Counted from the first letter of the stretch, positions 15,695 to 23,780 are shown. The stretch: 26,536 nt of DNA from Paludibacteraceae bacterium (GCA_024401495.1 JAKSKW010000021.1:1-26536); one strand, 5' to 3'. Numbers and translations: made by a program. Notes: generated by a model from the sequence alone, not told the origin.

Positions 15695-16543
15695 ATGAAA
15701 AGGACTAAATTATTCAGTTTGCTTTGCCTAAGCGCTGTGCTAGTAAACACATCATGTTCTAAAGACGACGATGATGACAACTCAGACAACAAGCCAGTTG
15801 TGACACCAGTAGTGGACGAATATGATGCCGCAGACTTAAAAGAGACATCAAATTACTATTTTTACGGTGCCGAGCTATACTCTAAAGAGACCTTCACATA
15901 CGGTAAATTTGAGGCTAAAATGAAAATGGCTTACGCTCCAGGATGTATCAGCTCAATGTTCCTTTATTATAATGATTCATATAAAGGAGGTACAGAAGTT
16001 TGGAACGAGATCGACATCGAGGTGATCGGCAAGCAGCCTAATGGGTTCCAGTCTAATATCATCACAGGTAAAAGCGCAAAGAAAGTGACATCAGAAAATA
16101 TGTACACCACTTCTTCTCCAATCTCAAATGATTTCCATATCTACACTATAGAATGGACTCCTGAATACGTAGCATGGTATTTCGACGGTGTTGAAGTGAG
16201 AAGAAACGATGCATCCAACGATTCTAAGAAGCAGGTAGAAGCCTTGGTAAAAGACCAAAGTCTACGCTTCAATATCTGGTCGAGCAAGTCTGTGGATTGG
16301 GTTGGTAATCTCTACCAGAAGAACATTCCTATCACTCAGGAAATCGACTATGTAAAGGTTTACAACTACGATGCAGCATCTAAAACATTCACTGAAAATT
16401 GGACAGATGATTTCAACTCATCATTAGATACTAAGCGTTGGGGAACAGGAAACTGGCAGATGGAGAATGTAGTTGAACGTCCTAAGAACGTTGTTGTGGA
16501 GGATGGAATGTTGAAGCTTATGCTTACAAAGGAGAAGAAATAA
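15695..16543 (+). CDS. Circularly permuted GH16 beta-1,3-1,4-glucanase (lichenase) lipoprotein
   Basis: 282 residues. Signal peptide, lipobox with Cys21 and then SKDDDDD, a surface lipoprotein export signal, followed by a Pro/Val/Asp linker to ~50. The catalytic motif WNEIDIEVIG places Glu105, Asp107 and Glu109 as the E-x-D-x-E triad of lichenase-type GH16. The order of segments is permuted: the chain begins with GAELYSKETFTYGKFEAKMKM, normally mid-domain, runs to DYVKVYNY (~218-225), and only then carries TENWTDDFNSSLDTKRWG...DGMLKLMLT (~233-278), which opens a standard GH16 domain. This matches the natural permutation of the Fibrobacter succinogenes lichenase, with shared stretches such as FQSNIITGK, EWTP.YV.W and LRFN.WSS. 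It lacks that enzyme's Ser-rich tail. It should cut mixed-linkage beta-glucan at the cell surface. Confidence 0.93.
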   Translation: MKRTKLFSLLCLSAVLVNTSCSKDDDDDNSDNKPVVTPVVDEYDAADLKETSNYYFYGAELYSKETFTYGKFEAKMKMAYAPGCISSMFLYYNDSYKGGTEVWNEIDIEVIGKQPNGFQSNIITGKSAKKVTSENMYTTSSPISNDFHIYTIEWTPEYVAWYFDGVEVRRNDASNDSKKQVEALVKDQSLRFNIWSSKSVDWVGNLYQKNIPITQEIDYVKVYNYDAASKTFTENWTDDFNSSLDTKRWGTGNWQMENVVERPKNVVVEDGMLKLMLTKEKK

Positions 16544-16585
16544 ACTTCCAACTACTAATATCAGCTAAATGATATAAATAATAAA

Positions 16586-16609
16586 GGCGACGCAATTTCT
16601 CGCGTCGCC
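16586..16609. terminator. Shared terminator between GH16 and sugar kinase genes
   Basis: Perfect GGCGACGC/GCGTCGCC stem with an 8-base loop between convergent genes. On the minus strand it is followed by TTTATTATTT; on the plus strand by CATTATGGTTTTCG, so it is stronger for the kinase side. Confidence 0.75.
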
Positions 16610-16641
16610 CATTATGGTTTTCGTTTTCGTCTTCGTCAACG

Positions 16642-17595
16642 TTACTCCTCATCTACCGGAATAGGATTCTGCTTGCTGTATTCCTCACAGAAATCCTTAG
16701 GAGCGTAGTTGTCAAGAGTGGTACAAACTAGGGAAGAGAAATCAATAGCACTCTTCACCACAGTATCCCACTGAGCCTCACTCATTCCGTTTTTCAAATC
16801 ATCAAAAGTGACACCCGCCACAAGCAATCCATACACCACTCCAGCATTGAAGTTGTCGCCAGCTCCCACTGTGCTCACCACCTCAATCTTCTTAGCGTCG
16901 TAGTGCTTCTTGAATCCCTTGCCATACACTGTAACGCCATTAGCACCCTGTGTATAGATGAAATTCTTGCTGTAGAATTCGATATGCTCTTTGTATGTCA
17001 AATCAGAGTCGTTCTCCGAGAAGATATTGTCGAAATCCTCGTCGCTACCCTTGATGATATTGGCATAATCAAAATTGTCAAGGATGTTTGGCATTAGGAA
17101 ACGAACCTGACTCTTACGGTTTTTGCGGAAATTGACGTCGTAATAGATGATCGCTTTCTTACGTTTAGCCTCATCAAGAAGGTATGTAAGATTCTCTCTC
17201 AACGCATCGTTGATGGAGAAGAACGAACCAATCACGATAATGTCGTTTTCCTCTATCTTTGGCATCACATAGTCGAGCTTCTGAGCTGAATCATTCTTGT
17301 AGAACAAGTAGTCAGCATTCATATTCTCGTCAAGGAATGCAAGCGACAACGCTGTCTTTCCTCCGTCGTAGTCGTAAACATTATCCGCCTTCACATTATT
17401 TTCAGCCAAGAAATCCTTGATCTGCTTGCCTAGACGGTCACGTCCAACCTCACTTATAAACTCAGTGTCGACGCCAAGTCGTCCAAGCGTGATCATAGAA
17501 TTAAAAGTCGATCCACCTGGTTTGGCTGCTGTAGGCTGGTCGTTCTTAAAAATAATGTCTAGTATTGTTTCGCCTATACCAATAACTTTCCTCAT
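16642..17595 (-). CDS. PfkB-family sugar kinase (fructokinase/ribokinase-like)
   Basis: 317-residue cytosolic kinase that transfers phosphate from ATP to a sugar hydroxyl. Family marks: N-terminal GETILDIIF, the sugar-binding PGGSTFNSM (26-34), LGRLGVDTEFISEVGRDRLG, and the C-terminal signature STVGAGDNFNAG with Asp247 as catalytic base and the anion hole GAGD. The length is typical of the family. Fructokinase is the likeliest annotation, but ribokinase or another PfkB specificity cannot be excluded from sequence alone. It follows aroC by 33 bases with no promoter seen, so it is probably the last gene of the slyD-slyD-aroC-pfkB run, ended by the hairpin at 16586-16609. Confidence 0.9.
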   Translation of the reverse strand: MRKVIGIGETILDIIFKNDQPTAAKPGGSTFNSMITLGRLGVDTEFISEVGRDRLGKQIKDFLAENNVKADNVYDYDGGKTALSLAFLDENMNADYLFYKNDSAQKLDYVMPKIEENDIIVIGSFFSINDALRENLTYLLDEAKRKKAIIYYDVNFRKNRKSQVRFLMPNILDNFDYANIIKGSDEDFDNIFSENDSDLTYKEHIEFYSKNFIYTQGANGVTVYGKGFKKHYDAKKIEVVSTVGAGDNFNAGVVYGLLVAGVTFDDLKNGMSEAQWDTVVKSAIDFSSLVCTTLDNYAPKDFCEEYSKQNPIPVDEE

Positions 17596-17628
17596 ATCAG
17601 TTAATTTATTCAGTTCTTTTATGTTTAA

Positions 17629-18702
17629 TTACAATTTTGCACTTCTGTTTGCCAAAATCGCGTCCAAAATCACCATTGCCGACATAGCCTCAACGATAGG
17701 CACTGCGCGTGGCAACACACATGGATCATGGCGGCCTCTTGCCTTGATGATGGCATCCTCACCTGCCTTGTTGACTGTTTGCTGCTCAAAAAGCAAAGTT
17801 GGGATTGGCTTGAATGCCGCACGGAAATAGATATCCTCACCGTTGGAGATTCCACCCTGGATTCCACCGGAATGGTTAGTCGTAGTGCGGATCTGTCCGT
17901 TTACGTTGGCAAATCTGTCGTTCATCTGCGAACCTCTTCCACCTACTCCCTCGAAGCCCATACCGTACTCAAAACCTTTGCAAGCGTTGATGCTCAAGAT
18001 GGCTGCTCCAAGACGAGCGTGAAGTTTGCCGAACGCAGGATCACCAAGACCTACAGGGCATCCCTTGATGACGCAAGTGATCACACCTCCGATAGTGTCG
18101 CCTTCAGCCTTAACCTGCTTGATAAGCTCAATCATCTGCTCAGCTTTAGCAGCGTCGGGACAACGAACGATATTGCTTTCGATTGTGCTTAGATCATATT
18201 TAGTGTAGTCGGAATCAAGTTTGATATCGCCAGCCTGTGATGTGTAGGCGAAAATCTGAATGTCGAAATGCTTTAGCGCAAGTTTGGCAAACGCACCACC
18301 CACTACGCGTGAGATAGTCTCACGGGCTGATGATCTACCGCCTCCACGATGGTCGCGGATACCGTATTTAGTCTGGTAAGTATAATCTGCGTGCGACGGA
18401 CGGTAAAGATTCTTCATCTCCTCATAGTCCGACGAATGCTGGTTCTCGTTGCGCACCTCAAAAGCGATAGGTGTACCTGTAGAGATTCCCTCGTAGACAC
18501 CTGAAAGAATCTCAACCTTATCACCCTCAGCGCGGGCAGTAGTGATAGCGCTCTGTCCGGGGCGACGACGGTTCAACTCAGCCTGTATGAAATCAACGTC
18601 TATCTCCACTCCTGCAGGAAAACCATCGATGATGCCGCCTACAGCAGCTCCGTGGCTCTCTCCGTATGTGGTAAGACGAAATATATCTCCTATTGTATTC
18701 AT
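17629..18702 (-). CDS. aroC: Chorismate synthase
   Basis: Converts 5-enolpyruvylshikimate 3-phosphate to chorismate with reduced FMN, the last common step to Trp, Tyr, Phe, folate and quinones. All family signatures are visible: [10 protein letters not shown] at the N-terminus (His17), RPSHADYTY with the following [16 protein letters not shown] block (about 100-130), the [13 protein letters not shown] stretch, [15 protein letters not shown], and the C-terminal [18 protein letters not shown]. At 357 residues it has the normal bacterial length. It lies between the slyD-like genes (57 bases upstream, with a palindrome in the gap) and the sugar kinase (33 bases downstream); it may be cotranscribed with the FKBP genes, though the palindrome could partly separate them. 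Confidence 0.97.
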   Translation of the reverse strand: MNTIGDIFRLTTYGESHGAAVGGIIDGFPAGVEIDVDFIQAELNRRRPGQSAITTARAEGDKVEILSGVYEGISTGTPIAFEVRNENQHSSDYEEMKNLYRPSHADYTYQTKYGIRDHRGGGRSSARETISRVVGGAFAKLALKHFDIQIFAYTSQAGDIKLDSDYTKYDLSTIESNIVRCPDAAKAEQMIELIKQVKAEGDTIGGVITCVIKGCPVGLGDPAFGKLHARLGAAILSINACKGFEYGMGFEGVGGRGSQMNDRFANVNGQIRTTTNHSGGIQGGISNGEDIYFRAAFKPIPTLLFEQQTVNKAGEDAIIKARGRHDPCVLPRAVPIVEAMSAMVILDAILANRSAKL

Positions 18703-18731
18703 TATACTGATATTTACACGATTTGATAATT

Positions 18732-18756
18732 ACACGCACGTCCGTGCGTCTCTACG
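18732..18756. repeat. GAGACG-family palindrome between slyD and aroC
   Basis: ACGCACG-TC-CGTGCGT (18734-18749), with CTCTACG on one flank. It looks like a copy of GTAGAGACGCACG...CGTGCGTCTCTAC with a decayed left flank. No T run follows on the minus strand, so termination is doubtful. Confidence 0.6.
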
Positions 18757-18759
18757 TGT

Positions 18760-19386
18760 TTATTTGCCGCAATTGCAGTTGCCTTCTCCTTCACCGTGGC
18801 ATCCACCGCCACAGCCGCCTTCGCCACAGTTTCCGCCACAGCCACCTTCGCAGCCGCCGCTGCAACCACCGCCTCCGCAGCCGCCACAACCGTGGTGACC
18901 TTTGACAAGCTCGATCTCAAACTCAGTGGCAGGACGCTCCTCCTTCACCTCTCCCTTGAAGTGAAGACGCTCACCTGCAAGCGGATGGTTGAAATCCATC
19001 TTGACGTTAGAGTCAGTGATCTCAACTACCTTTCCGTTCATTCTCTGGCCTTCAGCCGACATCATTGGAAGGATATTGCCTACGAAAAGAATATTCTCGT
19101 CGATCTCGCCCTTCTCATTCTTGAAGATAGACTTGTCAAGGTCGACGCAAAGATCCTCCACGTAATCACCGTAAGCGTCCTCTGTGCCGATATAGAAATC
19201 GAAAGAATCACCCTGAACCTTGCCATACAATGCCTCCTCAAACTTTGGAAGCACCATTCCAAGACCAGTTGTAAATCTGAAAAGCTGATCGTCTGGAGTC
19301 TCCTCAAGCATCACCTCCTCACCGTCGTTGCCAACGTAAAGTGTATATTTTAGTTGAACGAAAATGTTCTCTTTGCTAATTGCCAT
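18760..19386 (-). CDS. SlyD-like FKBP peptidyl-prolyl isomerase with metal-binding tail
   Basis: 208 residues. An FKBP fold interrupted by a chaperone-like insert, as in SlyD: LKYTLYVGNDGEEVMLEETPDDQLFRF, GMVLPKFEEALYGKVQGDSFDFYIGTEDAYGDY, then VKMDFNHPLAGERLHFKGEV. The C-terminal 45 residues (about 164-208) are almost only Gly, Cys, His, Asn and Glu, with 10 Cys and 3 His. This is like the nickel-binding tail of SlyD, but unusually Cys- and Gly-rich. SlyD proteins catalyse proline isomerisation, act as chaperones, and supply nickel to hydrogenase or urease maturation. Nickel versus zinc or copper cannot be told from sequence. It follows a paralogue without the tail by 22 bases, so both are probably expressed together. 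Confidence 0.9.
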   Translation of the reverse strand: MAISKENIFVQLKYTLYVGNDGEEVMLEETPDDQLFRFTTGLGMVLPKFEEALYGKVQGDSFDFYIGTEDAYGDYVEDLCVDLDKSIFKNEKGEIDENILFVGNILPMMSAEGQRMNGKVVEITDSNVKMDFNHPLAGERLHFKGEVKEERPATEFEIELVKGHHGCGGCGGGGCSGGCEGGCGGNCGEGGCGGGCHGEGEGNCNCGK

Positions 19387-19408
19387 AGTATAGTAATTGT
19401 AATTGAGT

Positions 19409-19903
19409 TTAATATTTGTTTGGTTTGCGAGGACCTGCTGGAGTCACGATAGTTCGCACATCCACAATTGTACCCACAAAATGTAGACGCTCGCCCGCAA
19501 GAAGGTGGTTGAAGTCAAGCTCAACCTCATCCTCAGTTATATCAACGATGACGGCATCGTGTTTCTCACCGTCCTCTGTATTCATAGGAATAATATTGTC
19601 GACGAAAAGCTCCTCTTCGTCAATCTCACCGTCGACAAGGAAAGTTGATTTTGGTACTGTCACCACTTTGTCTTCGTCGTACTCGCCGTAAGCATCCTCA
19701 CACTCAATGTAGAAATCGAAAGAGTCTCCGGTAGACAATCCCATTAGATTCTCCTCAAACTTCTCCAAAGCAGCGCCCGTACCACAAGTAAACTTGAATG
19801 GCTGGCTCTTCTTAGTCTGCTCCATAAGCTCCTCTTTCTCTCCCTCGTCGCCGACAAAGAGCTGATAGCTAACAGATACGACTGCATTTTTTGATACCTT
19901 CAT
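19409..19903 (-). CDS. SlyD-like FKBP peptidyl-prolyl isomerase without metal tail
   Basis: 164 residues, homologous over its whole length to the next gene downstream: VSYQLFVGDEGEKEELMEQTKKSQPFKF, GAALEKFEENLMGLSTGDSFDFYIECEDAYGEYDE, VELDFNHLLAGERLHFVGTI. It ends in GPRKPNKY instead of a Cys/His tail, so it should be an isomerase and chaperone without the metal-delivery part. The FKBP segment usually reading IPGLE is here LEKFEENL, and in the paralogue LPKFEEAL, so both share a diverged active-site loop. A -7-like TATCTTTG (19930-19937) just after the upstream gene's stop suggests a transcript starting here that covers both slyD-like genes, and perhaps aroC and pfkB. Confidence 0.88.
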   Translation of the reverse strand: MKVSKNAVVSVSYQLFVGDEGEKEELMEQTKKSQPFKFTCGTGAALEKFEENLMGLSTGDSFDFYIECEDAYGEYDEDKVVTVPKSTFLVDGEIDEEELFVDNIIPMNTEDGEKHDAVIVDITEDEVELDFNHLLAGERLHFVGTIVDVRTIVTPAGPRKPNKY

Positions 19904-19929
19904 CTATTTATAATTTCGTTAATTGCCCA

Positions 19930-19937
19930 CAAAGATA
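19930..19937 (-). promoter_or_regulatory. -7 element of the slyD-like operon
   Basis: TATCTTTG on the minus strand, two bases after the stop codon of the CNNM gene; no clear -33 at the usual distance. Confidence 0.4.
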
Positions 19938-19938
19938 A

Positions 19939-21030
19939 TTAATTTTTATTCTCTTCCGTACCTTCCAATCCAAGAATGGATTCGAATTCTGCATCTTTCT
20001 CGCTAAAGAACTTCTGGCGACGTTTCTCCCACTGATCTATAGCCAACTGCTGCATATCGATTTGGGTGTCGCTCTCATCAGTGATCTCAAGTCCGAGGAT
20101 GGTCTCAATAACGTCCTCCATCGTGACGATTCCCTCTAATCCGCCATACTCATCAATCACCATAGCCATGTGCTCCTTACGCGCGATCATCGTATCGTAG
20201 AACGAAAGGATGGACGTATGCTCATAACAGCAAGTGATGGAGCGACGGATCTGCTTAAGCTGCATATTGTCCTTGTCGTTGGCAAGATGGTAGAGCACGT
20301 CACTCTTTAGCACAAATCCTGTAATGGTGTCAAGAGATTCCGAATAGATAGGAATACGTGAGTAACGCTTAAAATCCTTGGTTTTGAAAAACTCCCTAAG
20401 CGTCATATCCTCCTGCACAGCCCACACCACAGTACGTGGAGTCATGATGTTGCGGATCTTGATCTGACGTAGTTTGATGAGGTTAGTGATGATCTTGCTC
20501 TCACTTGTGGCAAACACACCCTCCTTCTCACCAATAGAAGTAAGCACAGCAATCTCCTCACGGCTGACTGTCTGCGTCTCCTTCTTGGCAAAGATCTGAG
20601 TCAGTTTTTCGGTGATAATCACAAGAGGGAAAGCAATATAGTAGAGTGCCTGCACAAAGTATGCCACAGGGACACAAAGGGTTTTCCAGTAGTTGGAACC
20701 GATTGATTTCGGTATGATCTCAGAGAAAACTAAAATAGTGACTGTCAGACCAGCTGATATATATCCGGCGCCATCGCTACCGAACAGTTCATTTCCCTGC
20801 ATACCCACAGCTGAGGCTCCCATTGTGTTGGCTATAGTGTTGACAGAAAGGATGGCCGAAATAGGTCGGCTCATATTATCCTTCAAACTCTTTAATAGTT
20901 TTCCTCCTTTGGTTTTAGTTGCCAACGTCTCAACGTACGGAATAGATGAAGAGAACATCACCGACTCGGAGATTGAGCATAGGAACGAGATGAATACAGT
21001 CAGAAAAAGATATAATAACAGCAAAAACAT
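19939..21030 (-). CDS. CNNM/CBS-domain membrane protein (CorC/TlyC-like ion transporter)
   Basis: 363 residues. An N-terminal CNNM (DUF21) domain of about 170 residues contains several membrane segments (about 1-20, 55-80, 90-115 and 120-145), with the SESVMFSSS and SEIIPKSIG motifs. Next comes a pair of CBS domains (about 190-320: NIMTPRTVVWAV..., SRIPIYSESLDTITGFVLKSDVL..., MVIDEYGGLEGIVTMEDVIETILG). The transporter-associated CorC_HlyC domain found in longer relatives is missing; the protein ends in a charged tail. Bacterial CNNM proteins handle Mg2+ (efflux, or Na+-coupled exchange) with ATP binding to the CBS pair; older annotations call them hemolysins. It is the only gene in its unit, with a -7-like TATTTTTG at 21062-21069. 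Confidence 0.9.
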   Translation of the reverse strand: MFLLLLYLFLTVFISFLCSISESVMFSSSIPYVETLATKTKGGKLLKSLKDNMSRPISAILSVNTIANTMGASAVGMQGNELFGSDGAGYISAGLTVTILVFSEIIPKSIGSNYWKTLCVPVAYFVQALYYIAFPLVIITEKLTQIFAKKETQTVSREEIAVLTSIGEKEGVFATSESKIITNLIKLRQIKIRNIMTPRTVVWAVQEDMTLREFFKTKDFKRYSRIPIYSESLDTITGFVLKSDVLYHLANDKDNMQLKQIRRSITCCYEHTSILSFYDTMIARKEHMAMVIDEYGGLEGIVTMEDVIETILGLEITDESDTQIDMQQLAIDQWEKRRQKFFSEKDAEFESILGLEGTEENKN

Positions 21031-21061
21031 GATTGTCTATTTTGTCAAAAGATTATGACCA

Positions 21062-21069
21062 CAAAAATA
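21062..21069 (-). promoter_or_regulatory. -7 element of the CNNM gene
   Basis: TATTTTTG on the minus strand, 32 bases before the start codon and just after the 6S-like RNA terminator. No clear -33. Confidence 0.4.
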
Positions 21070-21090
21070 CAAAAATGTAGTGGAATTCAT

Positions 21091-21119
21091 AAAAAAAGAG
21101 ACGCGGATTACCACGTCTC
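21091..21119 (-). terminator. Terminator of the 6S-like RNA (GAGACG palindrome)
   Basis: GAGACG/CGTCTC (21098-21103 with 21114-21119) with an inner GG/CC and an ATTA loop region, followed on the minus strand by TTTTTTT. No protein gene ends nearby on this strand. Confidence 0.8.
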
Positions 21120-21298
21120 CATATATGTCCTATACCTTTTGTATTTTCAATGTGTGATTGGGAATTTTGGATTTCTCCAGTTTTCGGAGAGCAATTACGG
21201 AAAACCGTAATGCTCTACAAAAACGCGTGTGTTTTTCTATATATACCCTATTACAAAATCAAATGGTATTAAAAGGTTGAAAGGTTGTCTTTGTTTTT
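21092..21298 (-). ncRNA. ssrS: Candidate 6S RNA
   Basis: About 205 bases with own promoter and terminator. By eye the minus-strand RNA forms one long rod. The lower stem pairs 21250-21269 with 21132-21151 (about 16 of 20 pairs). Then GGG/CCC (21246-21248 with 21160-21162), then a large central bubble. The 5' bubble strand is about 21 bases, and the 3' strand contains a small hairpin, UGGA-GAAA-UCCA (21168-21179). The apical stem of about 19 pairs (21180-21224) is capped by UUUU. Size, rod shape, central bubble and small 3' bubble hairpin are the hallmarks of 6S RNA, which traps housekeeping RNA polymerase by mimicking an open promoter. Sequence identity to known 6S RNAs was not checked. Confidence 0.6.
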
Positions 21299-21304
21299 CG
21301 GGTG

Positions 21305-21336
21305 CAAATTTCCACTTTTTTTACTTTTTATCCAAA
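21305..21336 (-). promoter_or_regulatory. Promoter of the 6S-like RNA
   Basis: Minus-strand -33 TTTG (21333-21336), 20-base spacer, -7 GAAATTTG (21305-21312). The spacing is ideal and the first base of the -7 departs from consensus, as in the giant gene's promoter. Confidence 0.5.
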
Positions 21337-21446
21337 TAATAAAACATTTTATACAACATGGTTTTTCAGCAATATTCTTGTGTTAGTAAATCATTATTCC
21401 GTCAAAAAAGGTAAGTACACTAAACGATTTGGGATTTTATAACAAA

Positions 21447-21478
21447 AAAATCCGCTGAACTTGCGTCCAGCGGATTTT
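21447..21478 (-). terminator. glnN terminator with GCAA loop
   Basis: On the minus strand AAAATCCGCTGGAC, loop GCAA, GTTCAGCGGATTTT and more T: 14 pairs including one G-U. It starts about 25 bases after the glnN stop. The GCAA tetraloop is of the stable GNRA type. Confidence 0.9.
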
Positions 21479-21503
21479 CTTAATATGAATCAGTCAGTAT
21501 GAA

Positions 21504-23699
21504 TTATCTGATGAACAATAGCTCACGATACTTAGGCAATGTCCACATCTCATCGTCAACGATCATCTCAAGCTTGTCGATCTCGTAACGGATCTTATCG
21601 AAGAATGGGATCACTGTGTCGTGGTAAGCAACTGCCTTAGCACGCTCGTCCTCGATCTTGTTAGCAACCTTTCTTGCCTCGATCATCTCAGCTGTAGATG
21701 TCTTGATCTTTGCGATACGCTCTGAAATCTCACGGATTAGATCTGAATCTGTACCTGCAAGCTTCAAAGCCTCGTCCTTACCGTATACCTGAGTCATCTT
21801 GTATACATTGTCAAGAAGCAATGACTGGTAGCGAGTTGCAACTGGGATGATGTTGTTGATTGCCATATCGCCTAGCACACGTGCCTCGATCTGGATCTTC
21901 TTTGTATATGTCTCCCACTTGATCTCGTTTCTTGCCTCAAGCTCTCTCTTGCTGAATACACCTAGGCTCTCGAACATCTTAACAGACTCTGGAGTTGTGT
22001 ATGCGTCGTAGATAACTGGAACTGAAGTCTCGCAGTTCAAACCACGCTTAGCTGCCTCAGCCTTCCACTCATCTGAGTAACCGTTACCGTCGAAACGGAT
22101 AGCCTTACTCTCCTTGATATACTGCTTGATAACCTCGAACAAAGCCTTGTTCTTGCTTGCACCTGCAGCGATCTTAGCGTCAACTGCTGCCTTGAACTCC
22201 TTAAGCTGAGCAGCCATAGCTGAGTTCAATGCGATCATTGCACATGCACAGTTTGCTGATGAACCTACAGCACGGAACTCGAAACGGTTTCCTGTGAATG
22301 CGAATGGTGAAGTACGGTTACGGTCTGTGTTATCGATTAGCAACTCAGGAATTGTAGCAACTGCAAGCTTCATCTTCTTCTTTGAGTCCATTACGATAGC
22401 CTCATCTGAAGTAGCAGCCTCAAGCTTGTCAAGAACAGCTGAGATCTGGCTTCCAAGGAATACAGAGATGATTGCTGGTGGTGCCTCGTTTGCTCCTAGA
22501 CGGTGAGCATTCTGAGCTGTCATTACAGATGCCTTAAGAAGTGCGTTGTTCTTGTAAACAGCCATCAAAGCGTTCACTACGAATGTTACGAACTGTAGGT
22601 TCTCCTCTGGAGTCTTACCTGGAGTGAACAAACCTACACCTGTGTTTGTACCTAGTGACCAGTTGTTGTGCTTACCTGAACCGTTGATTCCAGCGAATGG
22701 CTTCTCGTGAAGAAGTACGCGGAAACCGTGCTTACGAGCGATCTTCTCCATGATTGTCATGATAAGAAGGTTCTGGTCGTTAGCGAAGTTTGTCTCATTG
22801 AAGATTGGAGCCAACTCAAACTGGTTAGGAGCAACCTCGTTGTGGCGTGTCTTCAAAGGAATATTGTATTTGTAACCCTCAAACTCAAGGTCACGCATGA
22901 AAGCCTGAACTCTTGAAGGAATAGCTCCGAAGTAGTGGTCGTCAAGCTGCTGGTTCTTTGCAGACTCGTGTCCGATCAATGTACGACCTGTAAGTAGCAA
23001 GTCTGGACGTGCTGCGTAAAGACCCTCGTCAACCAAGAAGTACTCCTGCTCCCATCCAAGGTAAGAGAATACCTTCTTTACTGAAGCGTCGAAGTAGTGG
23101 CAAACATCAACTGCTGCCTTATCTACAGCGCCTAGAGCCTTCAAAAGTGGAGTCTTGTAGTCAAGCTGCTCACCTGTGTATGAGATAAATACTGTAGGGA
23201 TACATAGTGTGTCGTCTACAATGAATGCTGGTGACGATGGATCCCAAGCTGTATATCCACGTGCCTCAAATGTTGAGCGGATACCTCCTGATGGGAATGA
23301 TGAAGCGTCTGGCTCAGCCTGTGCAAGAAGCTTTCCTGAGAACTCCTCGATAACTGCACCACCAGGCATTCCAGCGTACTCAATGAATGAGTCGTGCTTC
23401 TCTGCTGTTCCCTCTGTTAGAGGCTGGAACCAGTGTGTATAGTGAGTGGCACCCATTTCCATTGCCCAGCTCTTCATACCTGCTGCAACACCGTTTGCGA
23501 TTGTACGGTCTAGAGTTTCGCCATTGTCGATTGCCTTTGTTAGGATCTTGTAAGTCTCTTTTGAAAGATACTTGATCATCTTCTCACGGTTGAATACATA
23601 CTTTCCGTAGTACTCAGATGTCATCCCTTCTGGAGATGTCACTGCAAGCGCTTTCTTCTTGAAAGCCTCGCTAACAACTTTGAATCTTAAGTTTGACAT
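21504..23699 (-). CDS. glnN: Glutamine synthetase type III
   Basis: 731 residues, the length of the GSIII family, which replaces or joins GSI in Bacteroidota. It forms glutamine from glutamate, ammonia and ATP in the cytosol, the main step of ammonium assimilation. Visible marks: the GSIII N-terminal part with HWFQPLTEGTAEKHD (~89-103), GWEQEYFLVD with metal-binding Glu residues, RHNEVAPNQFELAP, the glutamate/ammonia region GINGSGKHNNWS (~336-347), and the ATP/phosphate region DRNRTSPFAFTGNRFEFRAVGSS (~457-479). A long helical C-terminal extension rich in Glu and Lys is typical of GSIII. It is transcribed alone from a leader of about 130 bases that contains two related hairpins. No PII or amtB gene is nearby. 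Confidence 0.97.
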   Translation of the reverse strand: MSNLRFKVVSEAFKKKALAVTSPEGMTSEYYGKYVFNREKMIKYLSKETYKILTKAIDNGETLDRTIANGVAAGMKSWAMEMGATHYTHWFQPLTEGTAEKHDSFIEYAGMPGGAVIEEFSGKLLAQAEPDASSFPSGGIRSTFEARGYTAWDPSSPAFIVDDTLCIPTVFISYTGEQLDYKTPLLKALGAVDKAAVDVCHYFDASVKKVFSYLGWEQEYFLVDEGLYAARPDLLLTGRTLIGHESAKNQQLDDHYFGAIPSRVQAFMRDLEFEGYKYNIPLKTRHNEVAPNQFELAPIFNETNFANDQNLLIMTIMEKIARKHGFRVLLHEKPFAGINGSGKHNNWSLGTNTGVGLFTPGKTPEENLQFVTFVVNALMAVYKNNALLKASVMTAQNAHRLGANEAPPAIISVFLGSQISAVLDKLEAATSDEAIVMDSKKKMKLAVATIPELLIDNTDRNRTSPFAFTGNRFEFRAVGSSANCACAMIALNSAMAAQLKEFKAAVDAKIAAGASKNKALFEVIKQYIKESKAIRFDGNGYSDEWKAEAAKRGLNCETSVPVIYDAYTTPESVKMFESLGVFSKRELEARNEIKWETYTKKIQIEARVLGDMAINNIIPVATRYQSLLLDNVYKMTQVYGKDEALKLAGTDSDLIREISERIAKIKTSTAEMIEARKVANKIEDERAKAVAYHDTVIPFFDKIRYEIDKLEMIVDDEMWTLPKYRELLFIR

Positions 23700-23737
23700 A
23701 ATGATTCTCGTTTTATAATGTTATTACTATTTTTCAA

Positions 23738-23759
23738 AATTTCCATTGGAAGGAAAATT
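23738..23759 (-). promoter_or_regulatory. glnN leader hairpin 2 (TTCCATTGGAA)
   Basis: Second copy of TTCCATTGGAA (23741-23751). TTCC/GGAA encloses ATT and extends through AATTT/AAATT across a GG bulge. It lies 40-60 bases before the start codon, downstream of the similar hairpin at 23781-23814. Confidence 0.45.
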
Positions 23760-23780
23760 CTTCGTTTTTGCTTAGAAAAG

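Noticed and set aside
18796..19353. 185-residue plus-strand frame over the slyD-like gene
   Set aside because: Its Ala/Thr-rich start is the complement of the Gly/Cys tail; the sense protein has clear family motifs.
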